A stretch of DNA of 64,000 bases from Variovorax paradoxus (GTDB lineage: Bacteria > Pseudomonadota > Gammaproteobacteria > Burkholderiales > Burkholderiaceae_C). Below are positions 7,297 to 17,844 of this stretch, piece by piece; the stretch's first letter is position 1; the number at the start of each line of letters is the position of its first letter. A model generated the notes under the pieces. It made no database searches and was not told the DNA's origin. It saw nothing but the letters and a program-made list of their open reading frames with translations. The stretch spans positions 682,001 to 746,000 of the forward strand of contig NZ_JAGGNW010000011.1 of assembly GCF_018614875.1 (NCBI RefSeq), read 5' to 3'. Made by a program: the position numbers and the translations under genes.

Positions 7297-8504
7297 AGCA
7301 CGAGGTCTGCGTCACCGGACTGGGCGTCGTGGCGCCGCACGGCGACGAGCCCGGCGCGCTGTTCCAGGCCCTGCTCGACGGCCGATCGGCCCTTCGGCCG
7401 GTCTTCCCCGAACTGCCCAGGCCCGCCGCCGCGGCCATGGCGGCCTTCGACGAAACACGCTGGTTCACCAAGCTGCAACTGGCCGGCGTCGACCGCGTGA
7501 GCCAGCTCGCGGTGGCTGCCGCCGACCTTGCGCTGCGCGATGCGGGCCTTGCCGCGAACGATGCCGATCCCGAACGCATGGGCGTCTATGCCGGCTGCGG
7601 CATGGGCGGCGCCGCCGCGCTCGAGGCGGCCTACCGTGGCAACGGGCGGGTGTCGCCGCTCACCATTCCCGCCTTCATGCCCAATGCGCCCGCCGCCCAC
7701 GTGGCCATGCGCCAGGGCGTGCACGGGCCGGTGCTGACCTATTCGGTTGCCTGCGCCTCGTCGTCGGTGGCCATTGCTGAAGCAGCCAAGTCCATCCAGC
7801 GCGGCGACGTCGACATGGCCATTGCCGGCGGCAGCGAAGCGCTGATCGTGCCGGGCGTGGTGCTGGCCTGGCAGGCGATGCAGACCCTGGCCAGCTTCCT
7901 GCCTGGCGAAGCGGCCGGCGCGGTGCGGCCCTTCGCGAGCGACCGCAGCGGGTTCGCGCTGGGCGAAGGCGCAGCCTTCCTGGTGCTCGAATCCGCCGAA
8001 CGTGCACGCAGCCGCGGCGCGCGCCGCTATGCCACGCTGGCCGGCTGGGGCCTGGGCAGCGATGCCACCCATCTCACCAAGCCGGACGCGCCGGGCCAGG
8101 CGCGCGCGCTGCGCCAGGCCCTGCGGCAGGCCGGCCTCGAGCCGCGCGACGTGAACTACTGCAACGCGCACGGTACGGCCACGCGCATCGGCGACGTGGT
8201 CGAGCGCAACGCGCTGGCCGATGTGTGGGGCGGCGATCTCGACCGCCTGCGCGTCAGCTCCACCAAGGCGCTGCACGGCCACATGCTCGGTGCCGCGGGC
8301 GCCATCGAGGCGCTCATCACGGTGCTCGCGCTGCACCGCCGGCAGCTGCCGCCGAATGCGAACTGCAGCGAGATCGATCCGGCGTGCAGCCTGAACCTCG
8401 TCGCGCAGCACGAGGACACGAGTGCGCCGGCACTCGAAGCGGCAATGAGCAATTCCTTCGCGTTTGGCGGTACGAATTCCGTGCTGCTCTTCCGCCGTCC
8501 GTGA
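7293..8504 (+). CDS. Beta-ketoacyl-ACP synthase family protein
   Basis: A 403-residue thiolase-fold condensing enzyme related to FabF/KAS II. The catalytic triad is visible: Cys154 in SVACASSS, His293 in NAHGTATRIGD and His330 in STKALHGHMLGAAGAIEAL. These are the Cys-His-His residues for decarboxylative Claisen condensation of malonyl-ACP with an acyl chain. It starts with GTG inside the stop codon of the upstream ACP gene. No ketoreductase, dehydratase or aryl-polyene genes are adjacent, so it may make a short or single-step product or feed on general fatty-acid enzymes. Confidence 0.9.
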   Translation: MKHEVCVTGLGVVAPHGDEPGALFQALLDGRSALRPVFPELPRPAAAAMAAFDETRWFTKLQLAGVDRVSQLAVAAADLALRDAGLAANDADPERMGVYAGCGMGGAAALEAAYRGNGRVSPLTIPAFMPNAPAAHVAMRQGVHGPVLTYSVACASSSVAIAEAAKSIQRGDVDMAIAGGSEALIVPGVVLAWQAMQTLASFLPGEAAGAVRPFASDRSGFALGEGAAFLVLESAERARSRGARRYATLAGWGLGSDATHLTKPDAPGQARALRQALRQAGLEPRDVNYCNAHGTATRIGDVVERNALADVWGGDLDRLRVSSTKALHGHMLGAAGAIEALITVLALHRRQLPPNANCSEIDPACSLNLVAQHEDTSAPALEAAMSNSFAFGGTNSVLLFRRP

Positions 8505-8575
8505 AACCGGGGTTCTGCCGGGGGTATGCTGACGATGGAATCTTCATTCATCGCTTCAGAGGGGAGTTCATCATC

Positions 8576-8995
8576 ATGCGTTTTCGCTTCGCACTGATTT
8601 CCATCGCGCTGCTCGCGGCCAGCGTCTCGGCGTCGGCCCAGTCGGACCTGCTCGGCAAACTCAAGGACCAGATGGGCGCGGGCGGCGGCGCTGCCCTCGG
8701 CGAGAACCTCGGCTTCAAGATGCCGGCCGTCGGCTCCAGCACCATGGGCAATGCGGCCGGCGTGCTGCAGTACTGCGTCAAGAACAACTATCTCGGCGGC
8801 GATGCGGCCGCGGTGAAGGACAAGCTGCTGGCCAAGATCACCGGCCAGAAACAGCAGGAAACCGGCTTCGCGAACGGCGCCAAGGGGCTGCTCAAGGGCG
8901 GCGACGGCAAGACGCTGAACTTCAAGATGCTCTCTTCGAAAGTGAAAGAGAAGGCCTGCGACTACGTGCTCAAGAACGCGGCTTCCCTGGTCTAG
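8576..8995 (+). CDS. DUF2501 family secreted protein (YjjA-like)
   Basis: A 139-residue protein with a clear Sec signal peptide: basic N-terminus MRFRF, hydrophobic core and SASAQS cleavage region near residue 22. The mature part has VLQYCVKNNYLGGDAAAVKDKLL and, near the end, KEKACDYVLKNAASL, which match the DUF2501/YjjA family with its pair of conserved cysteines. The family is periplasmic and of unknown function. AGAGGGGAG about 8-16 bases before ATG 8576 is a good ribosome-binding site. It seems to be transcribed alone. Confidence 0.8.
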   Translation: MRFRFALISIALLAASVSASAQSDLLGKLKDQMGAGGGAALGENLGFKMPAVGSSTMGNAAGVLQYCVKNNYLGGDAAAVKDKLLAKITGQKQQETGFANGAKGLLKGGDGKTLNFKMLSSKVKEKACDYVLKNAASLV

Positions 8996-9062
8996 AACGA
9001 CGGCTGCGCAAGTTCCCGCCTGCGGTGGTGGACGAAAATCGCCAGTGAGTCACCCACCATCC

Positions 9063-10808
9063 ATGAATCCGGCAGCCACCCCCTCCTCCTCTTCCTCCCT
9101 GCGCCAGCGCATCGCGCGCTGGGTTCCCTGCCTTGCATGGCCCCGCCCTTCCGCGGCGCTGCTGCGCAACGAGGCGATCGCGGGCATCACCGTGGCGCTG
9201 ATGGTCATTCCGCAAGGGGTGGCCTATGCGGCGCTGGCGGGCATGCCGCTGGTCACCGGCGTGTACGCGGCGCTGTTCCCGGCGCTCATCGCGGTGATGT
9301 TCAGTTCGTCGCAGCGGCTGTCGGTCGGGCCCACGGCACTCACCAGCCTGCTGGTGGGCGCATCGCTCGCGCCGCTGGCGGTGCCCGGCAGCGCCGAGTG
9401 GGTGGCCATGGCCGTGTGGCTCACGTTGATGTCGGGCACGATCCAGATCGTGCTGGGCGCCGGGCGCTTCGGCTGGCTGCTGCGGCTGGTCAACTCGCCG
9501 GTGCTCATCGGCTTCACGCAGGGCGCGGCGGTGCTGATCGCCATTTCGCAGCTGCCGGCGCTGCTCGGCTTCACGGGACGCACCATTCCCCAGGTGCTGC
9601 AAGGCGGGCCGCTGCCGGATCTCGTGGCCATTGCCTTCGGGCTCGGCAGCATCGCCGTGCTGTGGCTCGGCAAGCGGCTGGTGCCGCGTGTCCCGACCAC
9701 GATGGCGCTGGTGGCCGGCGCCGCAGCCATCAGCTGGGGCATCAACTACGCATTGCGCGGCGGGGCCGTGGTGGGCAGCCTGCCCTCGGGCCTGCCTTCC
9801 TTCTACTGGCCGGGTCTGCTGCCCCTGCACACGTTCAGCGCGCTGGTGCTGCCGGCACTGATGATCACGCTGGTGAGCTTTCTCGAAACCGCTTCGAGCG
9901 CCAAGGTCGACAACGCGCGTGCCGGCACGCTTTGGAACGAGAACCAGGACCTGATCGGCCAGGGCCTGGCCAAGCTGGCCTCGGGTTTCTCGGGCGCCTT
10001 TCCAACCAGCTCGTCGTTCTCGCGCTCGGCCATCACGCTGTATGCGGGCGCCCGGACCGGCTGGGCCACGCTGTCCAGCGTGGTGGTGGTGGCGGGTGCG
10101 CTCTTGTGGCTGATGCCGCTGCTCTACCACGTGCCGCAGGCGGTGCTGGCGGCGGTGGTGGTCACGGCCATTCTCGGGCTGGTCAAGCCGGCGAGCTTCG
10201 TCGCGCTCTGGCGCGTGTCGCGCATCGAGGCGGGCATTTCGTTCGGCACCTTCGTGCTGACCATTGCCACGGCACCGAGCATTTACTGGGGCGTGCTGGG
10301 CGGGCTGCTCGCGAGCCTGGCGCACTACATGTACCGCCACCTGCATCCGCGCATCATCGAGGTGGGCTTGCATCCCGACGGCAGCCTGCGCGACCGCCAC
10401 CTTTGGAAGCTGCCGCCGCTGGCGCCGCAGCTCTATGCGCTGCGCATGGATGCCGAGCTCGACTTCGCCTCGGCCTCCACGCTCGAACGCGCGCTCACCG
10501 TCGCGCTGGCCGAGCGCCCGGAACTGACCGACGTGTGCCTCTTCGCGCAGCCCATCAACCGCATCGACATCACGGGCGCCGAAGTGTTCGGCTCTATCCG
10601 CCGGATGATGGAAGCCAAGGGCCTGCGCCTGCACCTGAGCGGGCTGAAGCTGCCGGCCATGCAAGTGCTGGAGCGCGCCGGCCTGCTCGCACCGGGGCCG
10701 ATGCTTTTCAGCTACCGCACCGACGGCGAAGCGCTGGCAGCGCTGACACAGGAAGAAGGTCAGCGCGCCGCGACAACCGGCTCCACCGAAGCCAACTTGA
10801 TCTCGTAG
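9063..10808 (+). CDS. SulP family inorganic anion transporter with STAS domain
   Basis: A SulP/SLC26-type permease of about 581 residues. The transmembrane domain begins around residue 40 with NEAIAGITVALMVIPQGVAYAALAGMPLVTGVYAALFP, the Sulfate_transp signature. A C-terminal cytoplasmic STAS domain (about residues 430-550) carries INRIDITGAEVFGSIRR. Members move sulfate, bicarbonate or dicarboxylates. The start could be GTG 9045 or ATG 9063; neither has a good Shine-Dalgarno sequence. Its 3' end overlaps the convergent DUF3299 gene by 49 bases. Confidence 0.88.
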   Translation: MNPAATPSSSSSLRQRIARWVPCLAWPRPSAALLRNEAIAGITVALMVIPQGVAYAALAGMPLVTGVYAALFPALIAVMFSSSQRLSVGPTALTSLLVGASLAPLAVPGSAEWVAMAVWLTLMSGTIQIVLGAGRFGWLLRLVNSPVLIGFTQGAAVLIAISQLPALLGFTGRTIPQVLQGGPLPDLVAIAFGLGSIAVLWLGKRLVPRVPTTMALVAGAAAISWGINYALRGGAVVGSLPSGLPSFYWPGLLPLHTFSALVLPALMITLVSFLETASSAKVDNARAGTLWNENQDLIGQGLAKLASGFSGAFPTSSSFSRSAITLYAGARTGWATLSSVVVVAGALLWLMPLLYHVPQAVLAAVVVTAILGLVKPASFVALWRVSRIEAGISFGTFVLTIATAPSIYWGVLGGLLASLAHYMYRHLHPRIIEVGLHPDGSLRDRHLWKLPPLAPQLYALRMDAELDFASASTLERALTVALAERPELTDVCLFAQPINRIDITGAEVFGSIRRMMEAKGLRLHLSGLKLPAMQVLERAGLLAPGPMLFSYRTDGEALAALTQEEGQRAATTGSTEANLIS

Positions 10809-11332
10809 CCGCTCACGCCCATGTCCGCCGAGGCATAGCGCGCCGCCTTCAGCAGCCCGCTGACGCGCACCGTGTCCATCGCGTGCAGTCCCTTCACGGT
10901 ATCGGCCGCAAACACGTGCACGATCTGGTTGGCGGGCGGCGGCGGGGTGTGGATGCAGGCGCCGAAGTACGGCACCAGCAGGAACTCGCGAATGCCGCCT
11001 TGCGTGTTGTCGAGCGGAACGACGAAGCCCGACAGGCGCGCGGCCGTGCCGTCGAGCGCCACGTTGACCGGCGCGTTGTCCCAGACCGCGCGCATCTCGT
11101 CGAGCATCCGGATCGCGCGCGGATCGTTGTCGCGCAGCGACTCCAGGCTGAGGTTGCGGTAGCGCTTGGTCGGGTCCCAGTCCTTGGGAACGAGCTGTTC
11201 CCACTTGAGTTCCTGCACGGCGCCCATGGCAGCCGCGCTGCTGGTGTCGGCGGCCGGCCCACAGCCCGCCAGCGCAGCTACGCCCAGCGCCAGCAGGAAG
11301 GCCGGCAAGGCGCGGCGGAAGAAGGCTCTCAT
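10760..11332 (-). CDS. DUF3299 family lipoprotein
   Basis: A 190-residue predicted lipoprotein. The N-terminus has a lipobox-like LAGCGPAAD, with Cys at about residue 24. WEQLVPKDWDPTKRY and ARLSGFVVPLDNTQGGIREFLLVPYFGACIHTPPPPANQ are hallmark segments of DUF3299, periplasmic proteins often found beside ABC-type or metal transport genes. The conserved ACIHTPPPP may bind a metal; that is inference. Its last 49 bases overlap the 3' end of the convergent SulP gene. Confidence 0.8.
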   Translation of the reverse strand: MRAFFRRALPAFLLALGVAALAGCGPAADTSSAAAMGAVQELKWEQLVPKDWDPTKRYRNLSLESLRDNDPRAIRMLDEMRAVWDNAPVNVALDGTAARLSGFVVPLDNTQGGIREFLLVPYFGACIHTPPPPANQIVHVFAADTVKGLHAMDTVRVSGLLKAARYASADMGVSGYEIKLASVEPVVAAR

Positions 11333-11407
11333 GGCTGCTTATTGTGCTTGCGGCCCATGTCCGCCGCCTTAGCGGGGCCTTAAGCGGCTGCGCGGCGGCC
11401 AGGCCGG

Positions 11408-11815
11408 TCAGTCCCGCACCGGCCCGCGCAGGTTCTTGATCTGCGAGCGCTGGCTTTTGCCTTCGAGCCGGCGCTGCTTCGAACCATAGGTCGGCTTGGT
11501 GGGGCGGCGTACGCGCGGCGGCGTGGCCACGCTGTCGACCACCGCCTGCAGGCGCGCGAGCGCGTCGGCCCGGTTCATCTCCTGCGTGCGGTGCTGCTGC
11601 GCCTTCAGCACGAAGACGCCTTCCTGCGTGATGCGGCTGTCGCGCAGCGCGAGCAGCCGCTCCTTCACGTCGGCAGGCAATGAGCTCGCGTGGATGTCAT
11701 AGCGTAGGTGCACCGCGCTCGACACCTTGTTGACGTTCTGCCCGCCCGCGCCCTGCGCACGAATGGCGCTGATCTCGACCTCGTCGGGGTCGATCAGGAG
11801 GGGTGGGCGGAGCAT
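11408..11815 (-). CDS. arfB: Alternative ribosome-rescue factor ArfB (peptidyl-tRNA hydrolase)
   Basis: A 135-residue release-factor homologue that rescues stalled ribosomes. It has the catalytic GGQ in AQGAGGQNVNKVSSAVHLRYDI (about residues 20-41) and lacks the codon-recognition domains of RF1/RF2. The basic C-terminal tail (KPTYGSKQRRLEGKSQRSQIKNLRG) is the part that enters the mRNA channel of stalled ribosomes in E. coli YaeJ. It lies downstream of clpB and a small membrane protein on the same strand. Confidence 0.92.
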   Translation of the reverse strand: MLRPPLLIDPDEVEISAIRAQGAGGQNVNKVSSAVHLRYDIHASSLPADVKERLLALRDSRITQEGVFVLKAQQHRTQEMNRADALARLQAVVDSVATPPRVRRPTKPTYGSKQRRLEGKSQRSQIKNLRGPVRD

Positions 11816-11892
11816 GTCGGGAAGTGTGCCTTCAAATGCATTCGAAGACGGCCGCGATGCCCTGGTGGCCGCCGGTCCTCAGGTGCGGCGGA

Positions 11893-12237
11893 TCAGCCGC
11901 GCGAGGCCGGTTTCGGAGAAACGTCGGTCACGTCGCGGGCACTGCCGCGAATGCGCTCCGGGCGCACCACCGATTCGCCGCGCGCACGCGCATTGGCCGT
12001 GTCGGCGGCGGTCGGCTCGGCCGGCTGTGCCGCATTGCGAAAACGATCGAAACCCGAGCGCGGGTTGAAGCGCCCGCCCATCGAAGCCATCCAGGGCGTC
12101 ACGGGCTTGCCCGTGATCTGCCCCCAGGCGTAGCGCACGCCCCACGCAGCCGCCAGCAGCATGACCACCACCGCCAGGCTGGCCGCGAACACCAGCCCCA
12201 GGAGCAGAAGAATGACGCGAAAAATGAAGTTCATCAT
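11893..12237 (-). CDS. Small membrane protein of unknown function
   Basis: A 114-residue protein with one N-terminal membrane region made of a long hydrophobic stretch (about residues 4-35, FRVILLLLGLVFAASLAVVV and onward). It is followed by a cytoplasmic or periplasmic tail rich in Arg, Ala and Pro with no family I recognise. The stop of clpB lies 6 bases before its start, so it is almost certainly read from the clpB transcript. Function unknown; co-induction with heat shock is an inference from position. Confidence 0.7.
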   Translation of the reverse strand: MMNFIFRVILLLLGLVFAASLAVVVMLLAAAWGVRYAWGQITGKPVTPWMASMGGRFNPRSGFDRFRNAAQPAEPTAADTANARARGESVVRPERIRGSARDVTDVSPKPASRG

Positions 12238-12243
12238 CGGACC

Positions 12244-14865
<2,622 letters not shown>

Positions 14866-14884
14866 GGTGGTATTCCTGCACTCA

Positions 14885-14912
14885 AAATAGGACTGTTCGG
14901 GCGCGATTCAAG
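14885..14912 (-). promoter_or_regulatory. Sigma-32 (RpoH)-type heat-shock promoter of clpB
   Basis: Read on the minus strand, CTTGAAT (14912-14906) is followed after 13 bases by TCCTATTT (14892-14885). This fits the E. coli sigma-32 consensus CTTGAAA, 13-15 bases, CCCCATnT, with deviations in the -10 part. The start codon is 19 bases below the -10 element, leaving a very short leader containing AGGA. Heat-shock control is the known rule for clpB. Confidence 0.6.
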
Positions 14913-14975
14913 GTGTCCGGCGCGTCGGGCACGGCTATTGCACTGTGCCTGCTCATTTTTCGAATGGAGTCGATC

Positions 14976-15971
14976 ATGGTTTTTTCAATGCAGCGCGCCC
15001 CCGATCCGGTTCGCCGGGCGCTCGGCGTCGGTCTCTTTCTAGCGACCATGGGCCTGACGGGCCTTGCGCAGGCGCAAGGCACGCCCATCCGCCTGCTGGT
15101 CGGTTTTCCGGCCGGAGCCGGCACAGACGCCATTGCACGCACGCTGGGCGAAAAACTCAAGGACGTGCTGGGCGTGCCGGTGGTGGTGGAAAACCGCGCC
15201 GGCGCCGGCGGACAGATCGCGGCGCAGGCGCTCAAGGCGGCCCCGGCCGACGGCCATACGCTGTTCCTGTCCCACGACCATTCGATCTCCATCCTGCCGC
15301 AGGTGGTGAAGAACCCGGGTTTCAATCCCGCGACCGACTTCGTGCCCGTGGCCGGATTCGCCACCTTTGCCAACGTGCTGGCCGTCTCGGGCGGCACGCC
15401 GGCCAAGAGCATCGACGAATACGTGAAGTGGGTTCGCACCCAGCGCGGCGGCAAGGAAACCATCGGCATCCCGGCGCCGGCCTCGATTCCCGAGTTCCTG
15501 GTGAAGATGATCTCGGACAAATACAAGATCGACGTGCAGCCCGCGCCTTACCGCGGCAGCGCGCCGATGACGGCGGACATGCTGGGCAACCAGATCACGG
15601 CCGGCATCGCCTCGGTGCCCGACTTCATCGAGAACCACAAGGCCGGCAAGGTGCGCATCGTGGCCTCCATCGGCGCCAGGCGCCAGGCCGTGCTGCCGAA
15701 CGTGCCCACCTTCACCGAACTGGGCTTCTCGAACCTGGAAGACCTGCCCTACTACGGCATCTTCGCGCCCGTGGGCACGCCGCAGCCGATCATCGACAAG
15801 TACGGCGAGGCGCTGCAGAAGGTGCTGGCCATGCCCGACGTGAAGCAGAAGCTGACCACCATGGGCCTCACCGTGGCGTACGAGCCGCAAGGCCAGTTCG
15901 CGGGCCGCGTGCGCAGCTACACGCAGACCTGGGAACGCATCATCCAGTCGAGCGGCTTCAAGCCTCTCTAA
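14976..15971 (+). CDS. Tripartite tricarboxylate transporter substrate-binding protein (Bug family)
   Basis: A 331-residue periplasmic solute-binding protein. After a signal peptide ending near GLAQAQG, the Bug-family opening PIRLLVGFPAGAGTDAIARTLGEKL appears at about residues 36-60. VVVENRAGAGGQIAAQALK and the C-terminal SYTQTWERIIQSSGFKPL are typical. Such proteins bind carboxylates or amides for TctAB-type transporters or sensing; Comamonadaceae carry very many orphan copies. No permease genes are adjacent. ATG 14976 is preferred over 14913 because GGAG precedes it and it gives a normal signal peptide. Its stop overlaps that of moaE by 4 bases. Confidence 0.9.
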   Translation: MVFSMQRAPDPVRRALGVGLFLATMGLTGLAQAQGTPIRLLVGFPAGAGTDAIARTLGEKLKDVLGVPVVVENRAGAGGQIAAQALKAAPADGHTLFLSHDHSISILPQVVKNPGFNPATDFVPVAGFATFANVLAVSGGTPAKSIDEYVKWVRTQRGGKETIGIPAPASIPEFLVKMISDKYKIDVQPAPYRGSAPMTADMLGNQITAGIASVPDFIENHKAGKVRIVASIGARRQAVLPNVPTFTELGFSNLEDLPYYGIFAPVGTPQPIIDKYGEALQKVLAMPDVKQKLTTMGLTVAYEPQGQFAGRVRSYTQTWERIIQSSGFKPL

Positions 15972-16444
15972 GCGTTCGGGGCGGTGATGCCCCAGCGCGC
16001 CAATGCCGCGTCGTCGCTGACGCGCGCATCCACCCAGCGGGCGCCTTCGGGCGTCTGTTCTTTTTTCCAGAACGGGGCCTGGGTCTTCAGGTAGTCCATC
16101 AGGAACTCGCAGGCCTCGAAACTCTGGCCGCGATGGGCCGAAACCACCGCCACCATCATGATCTGGTCGAGCGGCTGCAGCAGCCCCACGCGATGGATCA
16201 CGCGCGCGCCCAGGATGTCGAAGCGCCTGTGCGCCTCGTCGATCATGGTTTCGATGGCCTTCTCGGTCATGCCGGGGTAGTGCTCCAGCTCCATCGAGGC
16301 GATGGTGCTGCCGTCGTTGCGATCCCTGACCGTGCCGACGAAGCTGCAGACCGCACCCACGCGTTTGTCGCCGGTGCGCAACGCGGCGACCTCCTGCCCG
16401 AGGTCGAAATCGGCTGTCTGGATCGAAACGCGTGCGCCACTCAT
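15968..16444 (-). CDS. moaE: Molybdopterin synthase catalytic subunit MoaE
   Basis: A 158-residue MoaE. It uses the thiocarboxylated MoaD to put the dithiolene sulfurs on precursor Z. Signatures seen: GAVCSFVGTVRDRNDG (about residues 30-45), LEHYPGMTEKAIE, HRVGLLQPLDQIMMVAVVSAHRG (about 86-108) and the catalytic lysine region APFWKKEQTPEGARWVDA near residue 128. In this window it is split from moaD-moeA-mobB by a plus-strand aldolase gene, though all four keep the same strand and order. Confidence 0.95.
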   Translation of the reverse strand: MSGARVSIQTADFDLGQEVAALRTGDKRVGAVCSFVGTVRDRNDGSTIASMELEHYPGMTEKAIETMIDEAHRRFDILGARVIHRVGLLQPLDQIMMVAVVSAHRGQSFEACEFLMDYLKTQAPFWKKEQTPEGARWVDARVSDDAALARWGITAPNA

Positions 16445-16696
16445 GCCGGGATTGTGGCATCGCGCTAGACTTCGGCAATGCCCTGCTTCGCCACGCTCTC
16501 CACAGTGCCTTCGCACGCCGAGAGCACCTGTGCGCGCCAGGGCAGCAAAGCCAAAAAACCAAAGCTCGTCTGACCGGAGCTGCGGTTCCGTCGTCGGATG
16601 AGCGACGGAACCTGCCAAGGCCTTGGCCCCCCATGGGTTGCGCGCGCATCGAACGACGGTTCCTTTCCATCGGTCGATTCCCTTGAGGAAACCCGC

Positions 16697-17593
16697 GTGC
16701 CGCAATCGTCCATCCCCTCCTCCAGCCCCGACTTCTCGGGCCTCTGGATTCCCCTCGTCACGCCGTTCCAGGACGGCGCGGTCGACCATGCCGCACTCGC
16801 CGCATTGACCCGCCGGCTCGCCAGCGACGGCGTGGCCGGCTTCGTGGTCTGCGGCTCGACCGGCGAGGCCGCCGCGCTCGACGAAACGGAACAGCTCGCC
16901 GCGCTCGATACGGTGCAAGCGGCCGCCGAAGGGCTGCCGATCGTCATGGGCCTGTCGGGCTACCACCTGGGCAAGACGACGACCTGGGTGCGCCGGCTCT
17001 GCGAACGGCCGCTGGCGGGGCTGCTGGTGCCCGCGCCACACTACATCCGGCCATCGCAGGCCGGTCTGCTCGAATGGTTCCGCGCGATCGCCGACGCCAG
17101 TGCCGCACCGGTGCTGGTCTACGACATTCCCTACCGCACCGGCGCGACCCTCACGCGCGAAACGCTGCTGGCGCTGGCCGGGCACCCGCGCATCCGCGGC
17201 ATCAAGGACTGCGGCGGCGACATGGCCAAGACGCGCGCCGTGATCGCCGACGGCCGGCTTCAGGTGCTGTCGGGCGAAGACCAGCAGATCTTCGGCACGG
17301 TGGCCGAAGGCGGTGTGGGCGCCATCGCGGCCAGCGGGCATGTTCAGACGCGGCGCTTCGTGCAGGTGCTGCGCCTCCTGGCCGAGAACCGGCTGGCGGA
17401 GGCGCGCGCCGAATGGCAGCCGCTGCAGCCGTTGATCGAAATGCTGTTTGCAGAACCGAACCCGGGGCCGCTCAAGGCGCTGCTGGCGCACGGCGGATCG
17501 ATGCGCGACGAGCTGCGCTCGCCGATGACCCGCGCGTCCGGTGCCTTGCGCGAGCGTCTGGTGGCGCTGGACGCCCGGCTCAGCCGCCCGTAA
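16697..17593 (+). CDS. Dihydrodipicolinate synthase/N-acetylneuraminate lyase family aldolase (DapA-like)
   Basis: A 298-residue class I aldolase of the DapA/NanA family. GFVVCGSTGEAAALDETEQ (about residues 46-64) is the phosphate/carboxylate-binding GSTGE motif. YDIPYRTGATL (near 140) holds the conserved Tyr, and GIKDCGGD (about 169-176) holds the Schiff-base Lys. GTG 16697 is chosen because TTGAGGAAAC precedes it and it gives the usual length. It is opposite to its molybdopterin neighbours and overlaps the moaD stop by 14 bases. Whether it serves lysine synthesis or another keto acid is open. Confidence 0.88.
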   Translation: MPQSSIPSSSPDFSGLWIPLVTPFQDGAVDHAALAALTRRLASDGVAGFVVCGSTGEAAALDETEQLAALDTVQAAAEGLPIVMGLSGYHLGKTTTWVRRLCERPLAGLLVPAPHYIRPSQAGLLEWFRAIADASAAPVLVYDIPYRTGATLTRETLLALAGHPRIRGIKDCGGDMAKTRAVIADGRLQVLSGEDQQIFGTVAEGGVGAIAASGHVQTRRFVQVLRLLAENRLAEARAEWQPLQPLIEMLFAEPNPGPLKALLAHGGSMRDELRSPMTRASGALRERLVALDARLSRP

Positions 17594-17831
17594 CGGGCGG
17601 GAAAAAGGCGACCTCGCAGCCTTCACGCAGCGCGGCCGCCTCGTCGCTCATGGCCTGGTCGAGCGCCATGCGCACGGCCTTGCCGCGCGCAAGCGCCGTG
17701 GCGTACGCGCCGCCGCGTGCGATGAGTTCGTCGCGCAGCGCGGCCAGCGTGCCGGCACCGGTGTCGACGGTTTCGCCGCTGGTGGCGAGCGCCTCGCGCA
17801 CGGAGGCGAAATAGCGGATCTGGACCTTCAT
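17580..17831 (-). CDS. moaD: Molybdopterin synthase sulfur carrier subunit MoaD
   Basis: An 83-residue ubiquitin-fold sulfur carrier. It begins MKVQIRYFASVREALATSGETVD and ends EVAFFPPVTGG, the C-terminal Gly-Gly that is adenylated by MoeB and thiocarboxylated before transfer to MoaE. The stop overlaps the convergent DapA-like gene by 14 bases; the start is 13 bases after the moeA stop. Co-transcription with moeA and mobB is likely. Confidence 0.93.
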   Translation of the reverse strand: MKVQIRYFASVREALATSGETVDTGAGTLAALRDELIARGGAYATALARGKAVRMALDQAMSDEAAALREGCEVAFFPPVTGG

Positions 17832-17844
17832 GTGCTTCAGTGCT

